DNA of 64,000 nucleotides from Natronococcus occultus SP4. GTDB taxonomy: Archaea > Halobacteriota > Halobacteria > Halobacteriales > Natrialbaceae. Below, in pieces: positions 23,943 to 32,653 of this stretch. The stretch covers positions 1,851,001 through 1,915,000 of the forward strand of contig NC_019974.1 in assembly GCF_000328685.1 (NCBI RefSeq). Direction: 5' to 3'. Below the pieces are notes generated by a model. The model was not told where the DNA came from. It did not search any database and saw only the letters and a list, made by a program, of their open reading frames with translations. Every line of letters begins with the position of its first letter. Position 1 is the stretch's first letter. The translations under genes were made by a program, and so were the position numbers.

Positions 23943-24238
23943 CAGAAGTGGTACTGGTGGCCCTTCCGTTCGATCACCGACCCCCGGTCCCAGAGCCGTC
24001 GCTGCCAGGCCTCGTACTCGTCCTCGAGGTAGGGAAGCAGCTCGGCCGTATAGTACGACACCGGACTCGGGATCCCGAAGGCGTCGGGGAAACACGCCAG
24101 CATGAACGCGTCCTCCTGGTCCTCGGCCTCGGCCTCGATCTTCTCGTAGGCCGGATGAGTGATCATCCCGTGGTAGAGCCCGCGGAGCCACTCCTCGAGG
24201 GTTTCTCGGAACCGCGCGATTCGATCGGCGAGCGTCAT
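23942..24238 (-). CDS. Conserved partner of the Get3/ArsA-like ATPase, 98 aa
   Basis: 98 residues (MTLADRIARFRETLEEWLRGLYHGMITHPAYEKIEAEAEDQEDAFMLA...), mostly helical and soluble, with an aromatic C-terminal half (YYTAELLPYLEDEYEAWQRRLWDRG). No known domain recognised. The stop overlaps the ATPase start by one base, so the two are almost certainly made together. It may be an adaptor of the ATPase. Confidence 0.75.
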   Translation of the reverse strand: MTLADRIARFRETLEEWLRGLYHGMITHPAYEKIEAEAEDQEDAFMLACFPDAFGIPSPVSYYTAELLPYLEDEYEAWQRRLWDRGSVIERKGHQYHF

Positions 24239-24370
24239 TGTCGATGATCCTCGGGGCTCGAGGCTAAAAGGTGTCGTGCTCCCGTCCTCGAGCCGACGCG
24301 AGAACGGGATCGGTCGGAACAGGCTCGCGGCATGGTTTTCAGGAATCCGTTGACCCCGAACGGAACAGGA

Positions 24371-24757
24371 CTACTCGAGGTCGCGCGGATCGATATGATC
24401 CACTTCGGCGATATTCGGGTAGAGCGTATCCGTCGAGACGATCGGTTCCTCGAGCACTCGCGCTGTTCCCAGGTGAACCGCATCGAAAACGTTGAGCGAA
24501 TCGTACTGTCGACGTAGCTGACCCGCAGCATCCATCATCTCGACGGAGAGTGGAACGAGTTCGATCCCCTCGGCAGCGATCGTTCGATGAGCTTCCGAGA
24601 GTTCGTCTCGATTCCAACTGTCCTCCATCACGTACTGGACTTCGATCGCGGTCGCAACCGACGTTTTCGGCGTGTCGATCGCTTCGAGGTCGACTTCGCT
24701 CGAGAGCCAATCGTCATCTTTCAGCACCGCGAGGACTGGATCCGTATCAAGATACAC
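24371..24757 (-). CDS. PIN-domain toxin (VapC-like ribonuclease)
   Basis: 128 residues from GTG 24757. PIN-domain acidic residues are all present: Asp4 (YLDTD), Glu39 (AIEVQY), Asp92 (VFDAVHLG) and Asp110 (VSTDTL). These bind Mg for RNA cleavage. The GTG start is preferred over ATG 24799 because it puts the first Asp at the normal position and leaves only an 11-bp overlap with the antitoxin stop. It forms an operon with the RHH gene upstream, the classic toxin-antitoxin order. Confidence 0.85.
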   Translation of the reverse strand: MYLDTDPVLAVLKDDDWLSSEVDLEAIDTPKTSVATAIEVQYVMEDSWNRDELSEAHRTIAAEGIELVPLSVEMMDAAGQLRRQYDSLNVFDAVHLGTARVLEEPIVSTDTLYPNIAEVDHIDPRDLE

Positions 24758-24971
24758 GCTTTCGCTCCAGGCGCTCGCGGACGTCGTCTCGGGCTTCATC
24801 GTCGGTTCGCTCGTGGAGACGAATCTGGCGTTCCTCACGAACGATGAGACGAGCGCCGTATCGAAGCGCCTCGGATCTGGAGCTGAATACACCTTCGTCG
24901 ACGAGCGCATCGAGTTCGTTCACAAGCTCCGGCGGCAACGACACCGGAACGGACTGTCTATCGGTCCCCAT
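24747..24971 (-). CDS. Ribbon-helix-helix antitoxin
   Basis: 74 residues: MGTDRQSVPVSLPPELVNELDALVDEGVFSSRSEALRYGARLI, a standard RHH DNA-binding fold (VPVSLP strand, two helices with SRSEALR), then a charged C-terminal arm that would wrap the toxin. Start ATG 24971 lies 27 bases after a TATA box, so the mRNA is leaderless. The direct repeat CTATAC-N5-CTATAC lies between the TATA box and the start, a likely autoregulatory operator. Confidence 0.85.
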   Translation of the reverse strand: MGTDRQSVPVSLPPELVNELDALVDEGVFSSRSEALRYGARLIVREERQIRLHERTDDEARDDVRERLERKRVS

Positions 24972-24973
24972 GT

Positions 24974-24990
24974 CTATACGAATACTATAC
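24974..24990. promoter_or_regulatory. Direct repeat CTATAC-GAATA-CTATAC, candidate RHH operator
   Basis: Two CTATAC half-sites with an 11-bp period, directly upstream of the antitoxin start and overlapping the initiation region. RHH repressors commonly bind tandem sites about one helical turn apart. Confidence 0.5.
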
Positions 24991-24994
24991 AACC

Positions 24995-25002
24995 GTATAA
25001 AG
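24995..25002 (-). promoter_or_regulatory. TATA box of the toxin-antitoxin operon (CTTTATAC)
   Basis: Centred 27 bases upstream of ATG 24971. Confidence 0.6.
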
Positions 25003-25111
25003 AGTGCGGCGGGACGACACCGACGCGAACCGACCTCACAACGCTGAAACGGAAAGGCCAGCCCGACTCGGACCACAGTAGTTCAGTAGTTCGAGTCACG
25101 AGTAGAGCCGT

Positions 25112-26332
25112 ATGTCAGCGATTCCCGTCACCGTCCTCTCGGGCGGCCTCGGCGCCGGCAAGACGACGCTGCTCAACCACCTGCTTCGCAACGCCGGCGA
25201 CCGCGAGCTCGCGGTCCTGGTCAACGACATGGGTGAGGTCAACGTCGACGCCGAGCTCGTCGCCGACGGGTCGGATCTCGACGCCGGCGGCGTCGCCGAG
25301 CTCTCGAACGGCTGTATCTGCTGTGAGCTGCAGGACGACCTCGAGACGGCGGTCGTCCGTCTGGCCCGCGAACGCTCGTTCGGCCACCTGGTCGTCGAGT
25401 CCTCGGGAATCTCCGAGCCCGAGCCCGTCGCCCGGCTGTTTACGACCAGTTCGCGGGTCGCGGCCCGCTACGAGCTCGACGCGCTCGTGACGGTGCTCGA
25501 CACTCGACGCTTCCTCGATACCTTCGCGGGCGAGGACGTCCCCGAACGGCGCACCGACGCCGACGAGGACGACCGACCGCTCTCGGACCTGCTGATCGAG
25601 CAGCTCGAGGTCGCGAACCTCGTCGTGCTCAACAAGGCCGATCTCTGCCAGCCCGCGGAGCTCGAGGAGGCCGAGTCGCTGGTCCGGGCGCTCCGGCCCG
25701 ACGCCGAACTGCACAGAACGGAGTTCAGCGCCGTCGATCCCGACGAGCTCCTCGGCGTCGACCTGTTCGACCCCGGGCAGCTGGGGGAGGGAGCGGGGTG
25801 GCAGCGGGCGCTGGCGGAAGAGAGCGAGACGGCGGGCGTCGAAGCCGTCGACGGCCACGGTCACGACGACCACGACCACCGCCACCCCGACGAGGTCTAC
25901 GGCGTCGACCCGATCACCGTCCGGGAGCGTCGCCCGGTTCATCCGGAACGTTTCGCCGCGTTCCTCCGGGAGCTCCCCCCGAACGTCGTCCGATCGAAGG
26001 GCGTCGCGTGGCTCCCCGGTCGGGACGCGAAGGTCGATATCTCCCAGGCTGGCCCGTCCGTTCGGGCGACGAGCGAGAGTCCCTGGATCGCCGCGCTCCC
26101 GGCGGTGCAACGCGATCTCTACCGGTCGAACCGTCCCGACCTCGAGTGGCACGACGAGTTCGGCGATCGTCGGACCGAACTCGTGTTCATCGGAACCGAC
26201 CTCGAGGACGACTCGCTGCGCTCGCAGTTTCGAGACTGTCTGGTCACCGACGAGGAGTGGGAGCGATCTGCAGGGCTCGAGAACCCGTTCCCCGACGCGG
26301 ACGACGAGGCCGTCGTCCTCCGGGAACCCTAG
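25112..26332 (+). CDS. COG0523/CobW-family GTPase (ZNG1-like metal chaperone)
   Basis: 406 residues. Walker A GGLGAGKTT (11-19), metal-binding GCICC (67-71), ESSGISEP (96-103) and base-recognition NKAD (174-177) define the G3E family. A His-rich loop (249-258, HGHDDHDHRH) separates the GTPase from the C-terminal CobW_C domain. Members deliver zinc, cobalt or nickel to client proteins. The His loop suggests zinc or nickel, but no Zur box or client gene is evident. The C-terminal end overlaps the convergent SRPBCC gene by 4 bp. Confidence 0.88.
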   Translation: MSAIPVTVLSGGLGAGKTTLLNHLLRNAGDRELAVLVNDMGEVNVDAELVADGSDLDAGGVAELSNGCICCELQDDLETAVVRLARERSFGHLVVESSGISEPEPVARLFTTSSRVAARYELDALVTVLDTRRFLDTFAGEDVPERRTDADEDDRPLSDLLIEQLEVANLVVLNKADLCQPAELEEAESLVRALRPDAELHRTEFSAVDPDELLGVDLFDPGQLGEGAGWQRALAEESETAGVEAVDGHGHDDHDHRHPDEVYGVDPITVRERRPVHPERFAAFLRELPPNVVRSKGVAWLPGRDAKVDISQAGPSVRATSESPWIAALPAVQRDLYRSNRPDLEWHDEFGDRRTELVFIGTDLEDDSLRSQFRDCLVTDEEWERSAGLENPFPDADDEAVVLREP

Positions 26333-26733
26333 AAGGTGTCGGCCATCGCCTCGAGCGCCCGTTCGAGCTCTCCCTTTCGCTTCCAGGCGGCGATCCGATC
26401 GCCGAACGGCAGCGGGGCCGCGAGCGAGACCGACGACCGAAACCGGACCTCGGTGCCGTCCTCGCGCTCGTCGAACTCGAGCCACGTCTCCATCTGGTCG
26501 AACGGTCCCTGCTCGCCCTCCTGGGTGTAGTAGAGTGCGTCCTCGCGGTACTCGAACCGGAGCGGGAGTTGCATTCCGGGCCCGCTGGCGACGACGATCG
26601 TCGCGTCGCCCTCGTCCCGGACGTCCGCGACGGTGAAGCTCCCCTCCGCCTCGACGATCGCGGGCGGATCGAACCGCGAGGAGAGTTCGACCGCCGTCGC
26701 GTCGACCCGCCGAGAGACCGTGACTTCCCGCAT
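26329..26733 (-). CDS. SRPBCC-family (polyketide cyclase/START-like) protein
   Basis: 134 residues with the pattern of the SRPBCC lipid-binding fold: a short N-terminal strand (MREVTVSRRVDA), SFTVADVRDEGDATIVV, RFEYREDALYYTQEG, WLEFDEREDGTEVRFRSSVS and a long C-terminal helix (FGDRIAAWKRKGELERALEAMADTF). It probably binds a hydrophobic ligand; no specific role. Convergent, 4-bp overlap with the CobW gene. Confidence 0.75.
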   Translation of the reverse strand: MREVTVSRRVDATAVELSSRFDPPAIVEAEGSFTVADVRDEGDATIVVASGPGMQLPLRFEYREDALYYTQEGEQGPFDQMETWLEFDEREDGTEVRFRSSVSLAAPLPFGDRIAAWKRKGELERALEAMADTF

Positions 26734-26819
26734 ATCCTGCCGTTCTCGGGCAGCAGGATAAATACCGGTGACGGCGGTCGACGGAAACGGCTAAGTGAGC
26801 CACGTTCGCGTACTCGGGT

Positions 26820-27044
26820 ATGGCCGACCCCGACGCCGACCCGGAGGGGTTCCGCGAGGGACTCGAGTCCTCCCGGGGCGATCCGCGCGTGCTGCTCGTT
26901 CTCAACGCGGTGTTATCGCTGCTGTTCGGCTGGATGATCGTCGCGGGCGCGGCGGTCGTCGGGCTGGTCGAGGTCAGTTTCACGACCGTCGTCGCGGCCG
27001 CAGCCGTGCTGTTCGTCCTCGCGCTCGTGATGACGCGTCCGTAG
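26820..27044 (+). CDS. Small two-pass membrane protein, 74 aa
   Basis: 74 residues: a charged N-terminus (ADPDADPEGFREGLESSRGDPR) followed by two hydrophobic helices (23-47 and 51-72). No named family recognised. It lies 70 bp upstream of the spermidine-synthase-like gene and may be cotranscribed. Confidence 0.7.
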   Translation: MADPDADPEGFREGLESSRGDPRVLLVLNAVLSLLFGWMIVAGAAVVGLVEVSFTTVVAAAAVLFVLALVMTRP

Positions 27045-27113
27045 GCGGGCCCGATCACGGCGGCGACGAGCCGACAGGTACTCACGAACCCGACGACACT
27101 GTGGGAACAACGA

Positions 27114-28700
27114 ATGCGGAACGCCCTCCCCGATTACCGGCCCACGAAGCCCGAGCTCGCCGTCTTCGTCTCGGGGATCACCAGCATGGGCCTCGAGATC
27201 CTCGCGGTACGGATCGTCGCGCCGCAGTTCGGCAGCCACATCTACACCGTCGGCGGGATCCTGACGGTGTTGCTCGCCGCGCTGAGCCTCGGCTACTGGC
27301 AGGGCGGCAAACGGGCGTCGCTCGCGACGCTCCGCGAGATGTCCTGGCTCATGCTCGCGACGGCGGTGTACGTCGCGGTGGTGATCTACGCCAGCGACTT
27401 CCTGCTCGCGTACACGTCGACGCTGGCGATCCCACCCCGGTACGCCTCGCTACCGGCCGTCATCATCCTCTTCGGCCCGCCGACGTACCTGTTGGGGTTT
27501 ATCAGCCCCTACGCCGCTGAGCTGTCCCGAAAACGCGGCATCGGCGAGGCCTCCGGCCACGTCTACGCGCTCGGCACGATCGGGAGCATCCTCGGCTCCG
27601 GCGCGACGACGTTCGTCCTCATCCCCTACCTGAGCATCGCCCAGATCGGACTGCTGTTCGGGATCGTGCTGGTCGCGACCGCGCTCGCGCTCGAGTTGCC
27701 CTCGCTCCCGCGGAATCCGACGATCGCGAGCGTCGTCGTCGTCCTGTTGCTCGTCACCGCCGCAGGCGGGGGTCCCGTCGACTTCGACCACCGCGGCGAC
27801 GTCATCCACGAGAGCCAGACCCCCCACCAGCACCTCGAGGTCGTCGATGACGACGAGATCCGGACGATGTACCTGGACGGCGCTCGCCACAGCGCGATGG
27901 ACCTCGAGGACCCCGACCGCCACGTCTTCGCCTACACGAAGTACTTCCACCTGCCGATGCTCACGGTTGATGACCACGAGGACGTCGACGACGTCCTCTT
28001 TATCGGCGGAGGCGGGTACACCGGGCCCCAGGACTTCGAGGAGCGGTACGACGTCGACGTCGACGTCGTCGAGATCGATCCCGAAGTCACCGAGGCCGCC
28101 GAGGAGTACTTCGGTCTCGAGCACGGCGAGGAGATGACCAGCTACGCCACGGACGGACGGCAGTTCCTCCAGAACGCCGACGAGGAGTACGACGTGATCG
28201 TCCTCGACGCCTACAAGCAAGACCAGGTGCCGTTTCATATGACGACCGCGGAGTTCATGGAGCTGACCGCCGACCGCTTGAGCGACGACGGCGTCTTGCT
28301 CGCGAACGTCGTCTCGGCGCCCAGCGGCTCGGCCTCGGAGTTCTACCGCGCGGAGTACGCGACGATGGAGGAGGCGTTCCCGGAGGTCTACAGCTTCCGC
28401 ACGTCGGACGAGGACTCGGTCCAGAACATCCAGCTGGTCGCGACCACGGACAGCGAGACGCTCTCGCAGGGCGATCTCGAGCAACGAAACGAGGAGCGCG
28501 AGCTGGGGGTCGACCTGAGCGACGAGGTCGATCACTACATGGCCGACCCCGAGACCGACGACGTCCCCGTCCTGCGGGACGACCGGGCACCTGTCGACAG
28601 CCTGCTCGACCCGATGCTGGGCCAGCGCTACGTCATCGAGGAGACCGAGAGTTCGGAACCGACGACGGCGAACCCGGCTATTGCGCCGGTCTCCACGTAG
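27114..28700 (+). CDS. Membrane-anchored spermidine-synthase-like protein
   Basis: 528 residues. The N-terminal half (12-220) has about seven membrane helices with the family's GITSMGLEILAVRIVAPQFG and SLGYWQGGK. The C-terminal half has a spermidine synthase-like Rossmann domain: VLFIGGGGYTGP (293-304), VDVVEIDPEV (316-325) and YDVIVLDAYKQD (about 361-372). Fused membrane/aminopropyltransferase proteins are common in haloarchaea, and their true substrate is unknown. The DPxx/D acceptor-site pattern of polyamine enzymes is only partly kept, so polyamine synthesis should not be assumed. Confidence 0.85.
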   Translation: MRNALPDYRPTKPELAVFVSGITSMGLEILAVRIVAPQFGSHIYTVGGILTVLLAALSLGYWQGGKRASLATLREMSWLMLATAVYVAVVIYASDFLLAYTSTLAIPPRYASLPAVIILFGPPTYLLGFISPYAAELSRKRGIGEASGHVYALGTIGSILGSGATTFVLIPYLSIAQIGLLFGIVLVATALALELPSLPRNPTIASVVVVLLLVTAAGGGPVDFDHRGDVIHESQTPHQHLEVVDDDEIRTMYLDGARHSAMDLEDPDRHVFAYTKYFHLPMLTVDDHEDVDDVLFIGGGGYTGPQDFEERYDVDVDVVEIDPEVTEAAEEYFGLEHGEEMTSYATDGRQFLQNADEEYDVIVLDAYKQDQVPFHMTTAEFMELTADRLSDDGVLLANVVSAPSGSASEFYRAEYATMEEAFPEVYSFRTSDEDSVQNIQLVATTDSETLSQGDLEQRNEERELGVDLSDEVDHYMADPETDDVPVLRDDRAPVDSLLDPMLGQRYVIEETESSEPTTANPAIAPVST

Positions 28701-28779
28701 GAGACCGATCCGAAGCTCCGGTCCGAGAGTGGTTCGATACCCAAAGTGTCTTGTAGTACTGATTGAAATATATGAAAGA

Positions 28780-29424
28780 ATGAAGCGCCGACAGATCATC
28801 GCCGGAGCGGGGACGGTCGGGCTCGCGAGTCTCGCGGGCTGTCTCGGGACCGTCGGACTCGACAGCCACGAGGCGACGCCCGCCGGGATCGAGCCGGAGA
28901 TTCGCGAGGACGCCGGCTACGAACGGACCGCCGTCGACGAGCTTCGCCTCGAGGAGACCGTCGACGTCTCGGTGCTGTCCGAGGAGATCGTGCTGGTCAA
29001 CGCACTCACCGAGTACGAGAAGACGCTCGATCTGGGGCTGCTGGGCGAACACCAGGGTGCGGAGTTCGTCGCGTTCTCGAGCCCGCAGGTCGAGCTCCTC
29101 GGTCGGGGACTCAACCCGATCGGCGAGCGATCGACGGCCGAGCTCGTCGATCTGGTCGTCACGAACTACGGCGGGATCGGGGACGTCGACCACAAAACCG
29201 ACGAGGACGTGACCGTCCTCGGGCAGTCGACGACGCTGTCGACGTTCACCGGCGAGGCGGAACTGGGCGGTCGGACCGTCGACGTCGACGTCCTCGTCAC
29301 CGAGACCGTCGCGGCCGGCGACGATCTGGTCGCCACCCTCGGCGTCTATCCGACCACCTTCGAGAACGAGGGCGAACACGTCCGCTCGCTGATAGGCGGC
29401 GTCCTCGAGGAGCTGCCCGACTAA
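28780..29424 (+). CDS. Tat lipoprotein of the DUF6517 type
   Basis: 214 residues. MKRRQIIAGAGTVGLASLAGC has a twin-Arg and the lipobox LAGC with Cys21, so it is exported folded and lipid-anchored. The mature part reads like haloarchaeal DUF6517 proteins (SSPQVELLGRGLNPIG, ELVDLVVTNYGGIGDV, VTVLGQSTTLSTFTGEAEL). Function unknown. The start at 28780 is fixed by the signal peptide. It converges on the VOC gene with no gap. Confidence 0.85.
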   Translation: MKRRQIIAGAGTVGLASLAGCLGTVGLDSHEATPAGIEPEIREDAGYERTAVDELRLEETVDVSVLSEEIVLVNALTEYEKTLDLGLLGEHQGAEFVAFSSPQVELLGRGLNPIGERSTAELVDLVVTNYGGIGDVDHKTDEDVTVLGQSTTLSTFTGEAELGGRTVDVDVLVTETVAAGDDLVATLGVYPTTFENEGEHVRSLIGGVLEELPD

Positions 29425-30036
29425 CTAGCGTCCGGCACCCGTCGGGGCGTCGGGCAGGTCGTATTTCTCGCTGTCGATGCCCAGCTCCTCGAGGGCCGCC
29501 TCGAGGTGGCGCTCCTCGGCGAAGTCGGCGCCGTCCTCCACCCGGAGCCGCTGGGCGGTCGCCAGCACCTCGCCGCGGCGGTCGTCGGGCACGTCGAACT
29601 TGTCGGTCGCGAGCTCGATCGTCAGCCCGTTGTGATCGCGGGTGTACAGCGAGTGGAAGATCCCCCGATCGAACTCGTTGTACCCTCGACCTGCGTCCTC
29701 GAGGGCCCCCTTGGTCTCGACGAACCGCTCGGGCTCGACGGAAAAGGAGAGGTGGTGTACCGAACCGACCTGGTGGCGAAGCGGCTGTTCGTTCGACTGG
29801 CGGTCGTCGTTCACGAAGAAGGTGAGGATCCGCCCGTCTCCCGTGTCGAAAAAGAGGTGGGTCGACTCGGGGTCGTCGAGGTTGGGCTGTCTGAGCACCA
29901 GCGGCATCCCCAGCAGGTCCCGGTAGAACTCGATCGTGTCGTCCTCGTTGCTGCCGATAAGCGTGATGTGGTCGGTGCCGGCGAGGCGAATCGGGCTGTC
30001 GGGTCGGTCGGCCGTGATCTCAGGATCGTTCGTCAT
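29425..30036 (-). CDS. VOC-superfamily (glyoxalase/ring-cleavage dioxygenase) protein
   Basis: 203 residues. Two vicinal-oxygen-chelate modules: the first with DHITLIGSNEDDTIEFYRDLLGMPL, the second with VGSVHHLSFSVE and LYTRDHNGLTIELAT. Likely metal ligands are the His in TDHIT, the His in VHHL and the Glu in IELA. The sequence most resembles ring-cleaving dioxygenase-like VOC proteins; the substrate is unknown. The C-terminal 45 residues are a charged extension. Confidence 0.82.
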   Translation of the reverse strand: MTNDPEITADRPDSPIRLAGTDHITLIGSNEDDTIEFYRDLLGMPLVLRQPNLDDPESTHLFFDTGDGRILTFFVNDDRQSNEQPLRHQVGSVHHLSFSVEPERFVETKGALEDAGRGYNEFDRGIFHSLYTRDHNGLTIELATDKFDVPDDRRGEVLATAQRLRVEDGADFAEERHLEAALEELGIDSEKYDLPDAPTGAGR

Positions 30037-30179
30037 CAGCTTCCGATAGGGTCCCGAAGACCGTAAACGGTGCCCAGGATCGGGCGAGCGAAACGGACGT
30101 GATCGATCCGGGCGACGGCGGCTCCCGCCCCGACGCCGGGGCCCGAACGATTATAGGCGGGGTCGGGTACGTATACGCC

Positions 30180-31394
30180 ATGCAAACGGCAGTCGTCGTC
30201 GACGCGGTTCGGACTCCGTTCGGCAAGCGAGGCGGCTCGTTCAGGGACACCCACCCCCAGGATCTCGCGGCCGCGCCGCTTGCGGCCCTCGAGGAGCGCA
30301 ACGGGTTCGACCCGGAGACGATCGAGGACGTAATCTACGGCTGCGTCACTCCCGTCGACGAGCAGGGGCTCAACATCGGCCGCATCGCGCCGATGGTCGC
30401 GGGCTGGGGCGACGCCGTTCCGGGCGTCCAGCTCAACCGGATGTGCGGCTCGGGTCAGCAGGCGGTCAACTTCGCCGCGACGAACGTGATGGCGGGCCAA
30501 CACGACGTGGTGGTCGCCGGCGGCGTCGAGCACATGACCCGCGTGCCGCTGGGCTCGGACGGCGTCGACGGCGTCGCCGGGGAGAGCGCCGTCACCGACA
30601 CCTACTTCGAGCACTTCGACGAGCTGACCCACCAGGGCGAGGGCGCCGAGCGGATCGCCGAGAACTACGGCTTTACGCGCGAGGAACTCGACGAGCTCGC
30701 GGTCGACTCCCAGCGCCGCTGGGGCGAGGCCTGGGACGACGGTCGGTACGACGAGCAGATCGTTCCCGTGGAAACCGAACTCGACGGGGAAACGAACGAC
30801 TCGAACGGTCGAGCGGGGGACGAAGCGAGCCGCGAGACCGTCGTCGTCGAGCGGGACGAACACCCCCGTCCCGAGACCGATCGCGAGACGCTCGCCGAGC
30901 TCCCGCTGTCCTTTCGCGAGGACGGCGCGGGCGTCCACCACCCGGGCAACTCCTCGGGGATCGTCGACGGCGCGTCGGCCCTGCTGATCGCGAGCGAGGA
31001 CGCCGCCGACGCTCACGGCTGGGAGCCGATGGCCCGAATTCGACAGACGGCGGTCGTCGGCGTCGACCCCGTGACGATGCTGACGGGACCGATCCCGGCG
31101 ACCGAGCGCGTCCTCGAGCAGTCGGCCTACGAGCTCTCCGATATCGACCGCTTCGAGGTCAACGAGGCGTTCGCGTCGGTCGTCGCCGCCTGGCTCGAGG
31201 AGACGGGCGCCCCCTGGGAGCGAACCAACGTCAACGGCGGGGCGATCGCCCACGGCCACCCGCTGGGAGCGACTGGCGCGGCCCTGCTGACGAAGCTGGT
31301 CCACGAACTCGAGCGGACGGGCGAGGACGTCGGGCTCTCGACGATGTGTATCGGGTTCGGCCAGGGGATCGCGACGATCGTCGAGCGGCTGTAA
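30180..31394 (+). CDS. Acetyl-CoA C-acyltransferase (thiolase)
   Basis: 404 residues. Full thiolase: N-terminal AVVVDAVRTPFGKRGGSF, nucleophile Cys89 in LNRMCGSGQQA, VNGGAIAHGHPLGATGA with the active His, and the second Cys in STMCIGFGQG. It catalyses reversible condensation or thiolysis of acyl-CoA, either in beta-oxidation or acetoacetyl-CoA formation. The CoA-transferase/racemase gene 65 bp downstream suggests fatty-acyl or branched acyl-CoA metabolism. An acidic insert around 205-235 is typical of halophiles. Confidence 0.93.
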   Translation: MQTAVVVDAVRTPFGKRGGSFRDTHPQDLAAAPLAALEERNGFDPETIEDVIYGCVTPVDEQGLNIGRIAPMVAGWGDAVPGVQLNRMCGSGQQAVNFAATNVMAGQHDVVVAGGVEHMTRVPLGSDGVDGVAGESAVTDTYFEHFDELTHQGEGAERIAENYGFTREELDELAVDSQRRWGEAWDDGRYDEQIVPVETELDGETNDSNGRAGDEASRETVVVERDEHPRPETDRETLAELPLSFREDGAGVHHPGNSSGIVDGASALLIASEDAADAHGWEPMARIRQTAVVGVDPVTMLTGPIPATERVLEQSAYELSDIDRFEVNEAFASVVAAWLEETGAPWERTNVNGGAIAHGHPLGATGAALLTKLVHELERTGEDVGLSTMCIGFGQGIATIVERL

Positions 31395-31459
31395 GCAGGG
31401 GACGGATCGACGACACGGCGGGGATCAAGGTAAAGTATCGCTGTCGCGACCGTTCGGGT

Positions 31460-32635
31460 ATGCGACTCGACGGCGTTCGAATCCTCGATCTCTCGCGGCT
31501 GTTGCCGGGCCCGTACGCGACCCAGCTGTTGGCGGACTCCGGGGCCGAAGTGGTGAAAGTCGAAGACACTGACGCGGGCGACTACGCGCGCGCGATGGAG
31601 CCGCTCACCGATCGGGACACCGGCGCGATCTTCGAGATGGTGAATCGGGGGAAGCGAAGCGTCGCGCTCGACCTCAAAAGCGAGGACGGCCGGGCGGCGT
31701 TCTACCGGCTCGTCGAGGAGAGCGACGTCGTCCTCGAGAGTTTTCGTCCGGGCGTCGTCGACCGACTGGGGATCGACTACGAGACGCTACTCGAGCACAA
31801 CGAGGAGCTGATCTACTGTTCGCTCACAGGGTACGGCCAGAACGGTCCCTGGGCCGATCGCGCGGGCCACGACCTCAACTACGTCTCGGTCGCGGGACTG
31901 CTCGACATGACCCGCGAGTCGCCCGACGCGAAACCCCAGACGCCGGGCTACCCCATCGGCGACATGGCCGGCGGGCTGTTCGCGGCGTTCGCGATCGTCG
32001 AGGCCGTCCTCGCACGGGAACTCGGCAACGCGGACGGCGAGTACGTCGATATCGCGCTGGCCGACGTCGTCGCCTCCTTCTCCCAGGCGGTCGCCTACCA
32101 GTCGCTCACCGGCGACCCTGCCGAGCCCAGACCGAGCGAGACGCCGCTGACGGGTGCGCTACCGTGGTACGACAGCTACGAGACCGCCGACGGGCGGTGG
32201 CTGGTCCTGGCGGCCCTCGAGCCGAAGTTCTGGCGAGCGTTCTGCGAGGCCGTCGGTCGGGAGGACCTCGTCGACGAGCACGGAACGGACGATCCGGACG
32301 TGCGGGCGGCCCTGCGGGCCGAACTCGAGGACGTCTTCCGCGAGCGAACCCGCGAGGAGTGGGAGACGGCGCTGGCGGACGTCGACGCCGCCGTCACCGG
32401 AGTCTACGCGCCTGCGGAGCTGGCTGCGCACCCGCAGTTCCGGGCCCGCGGGCTCGTCGAACGTTCCGAGAACGCACCCCCGAGGATCGGGTTTCCGGCT
32501 CGGCACCGCGAGACGTCGACGGAGACGACCGAGTCCGTGCCCGGCCACGGCGAGCACACCCGTCGGTACCTCGCCGAGGTCGGGTACGACGAGGCGGCGA
32601 TCGACCGACTGCTCGAGTCGGACGCGGTTCGCTGA
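31460..32635 (+). CDS. CaiB/BaiF-family CoA transferase or alpha-methylacyl-CoA racemase
   Basis: 391 residues of the class III CoA-transferase fold. Asp168 (IGDMAGG) matches the catalytic Asp. The block RAGHDLNYVSVAGLL with His137 matches the His of alpha-methylacyl-CoA racemases, so both racemase residues are present. This favours a racemase over a true transferase. Either way it would act on acyl-CoA esters together with the thiolase just upstream. The ATG at 31460 gives the usual start (MRLDGVRILDLSRLLPGP). Confidence 0.85.
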   Translation: MRLDGVRILDLSRLLPGPYATQLLADSGAEVVKVEDTDAGDYARAMEPLTDRDTGAIFEMVNRGKRSVALDLKSEDGRAAFYRLVEESDVVLESFRPGVVDRLGIDYETLLEHNEELIYCSLTGYGQNGPWADRAGHDLNYVSVAGLLDMTRESPDAKPQTPGYPIGDMAGGLFAAFAIVEAVLARELGNADGEYVDIALADVVASFSQAVAYQSLTGDPAEPRPSETPLTGALPWYDSYETADGRWLVLAALEPKFWRAFCEAVGREDLVDEHGTDDPDVRAALRAELEDVFRERTREEWETALADVDAAVTGVYAPAELAAHPQFRARGLVERSENAPPRIGFPARHRETSTETTESVPGHGEHTRRYLAEVGYDEAAIDRLLESDAVR

Positions 32636-32653
32636 GACGACGGCAACGTGGCG

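Noticed and set aside
25115-27085. 656-codon minus-strand open frame
   Set aside because: Antisense to the COG0523 GTPase with no recognisable domain; the real minus-strand gene there is the SRPBCC protein at 26329-26733.
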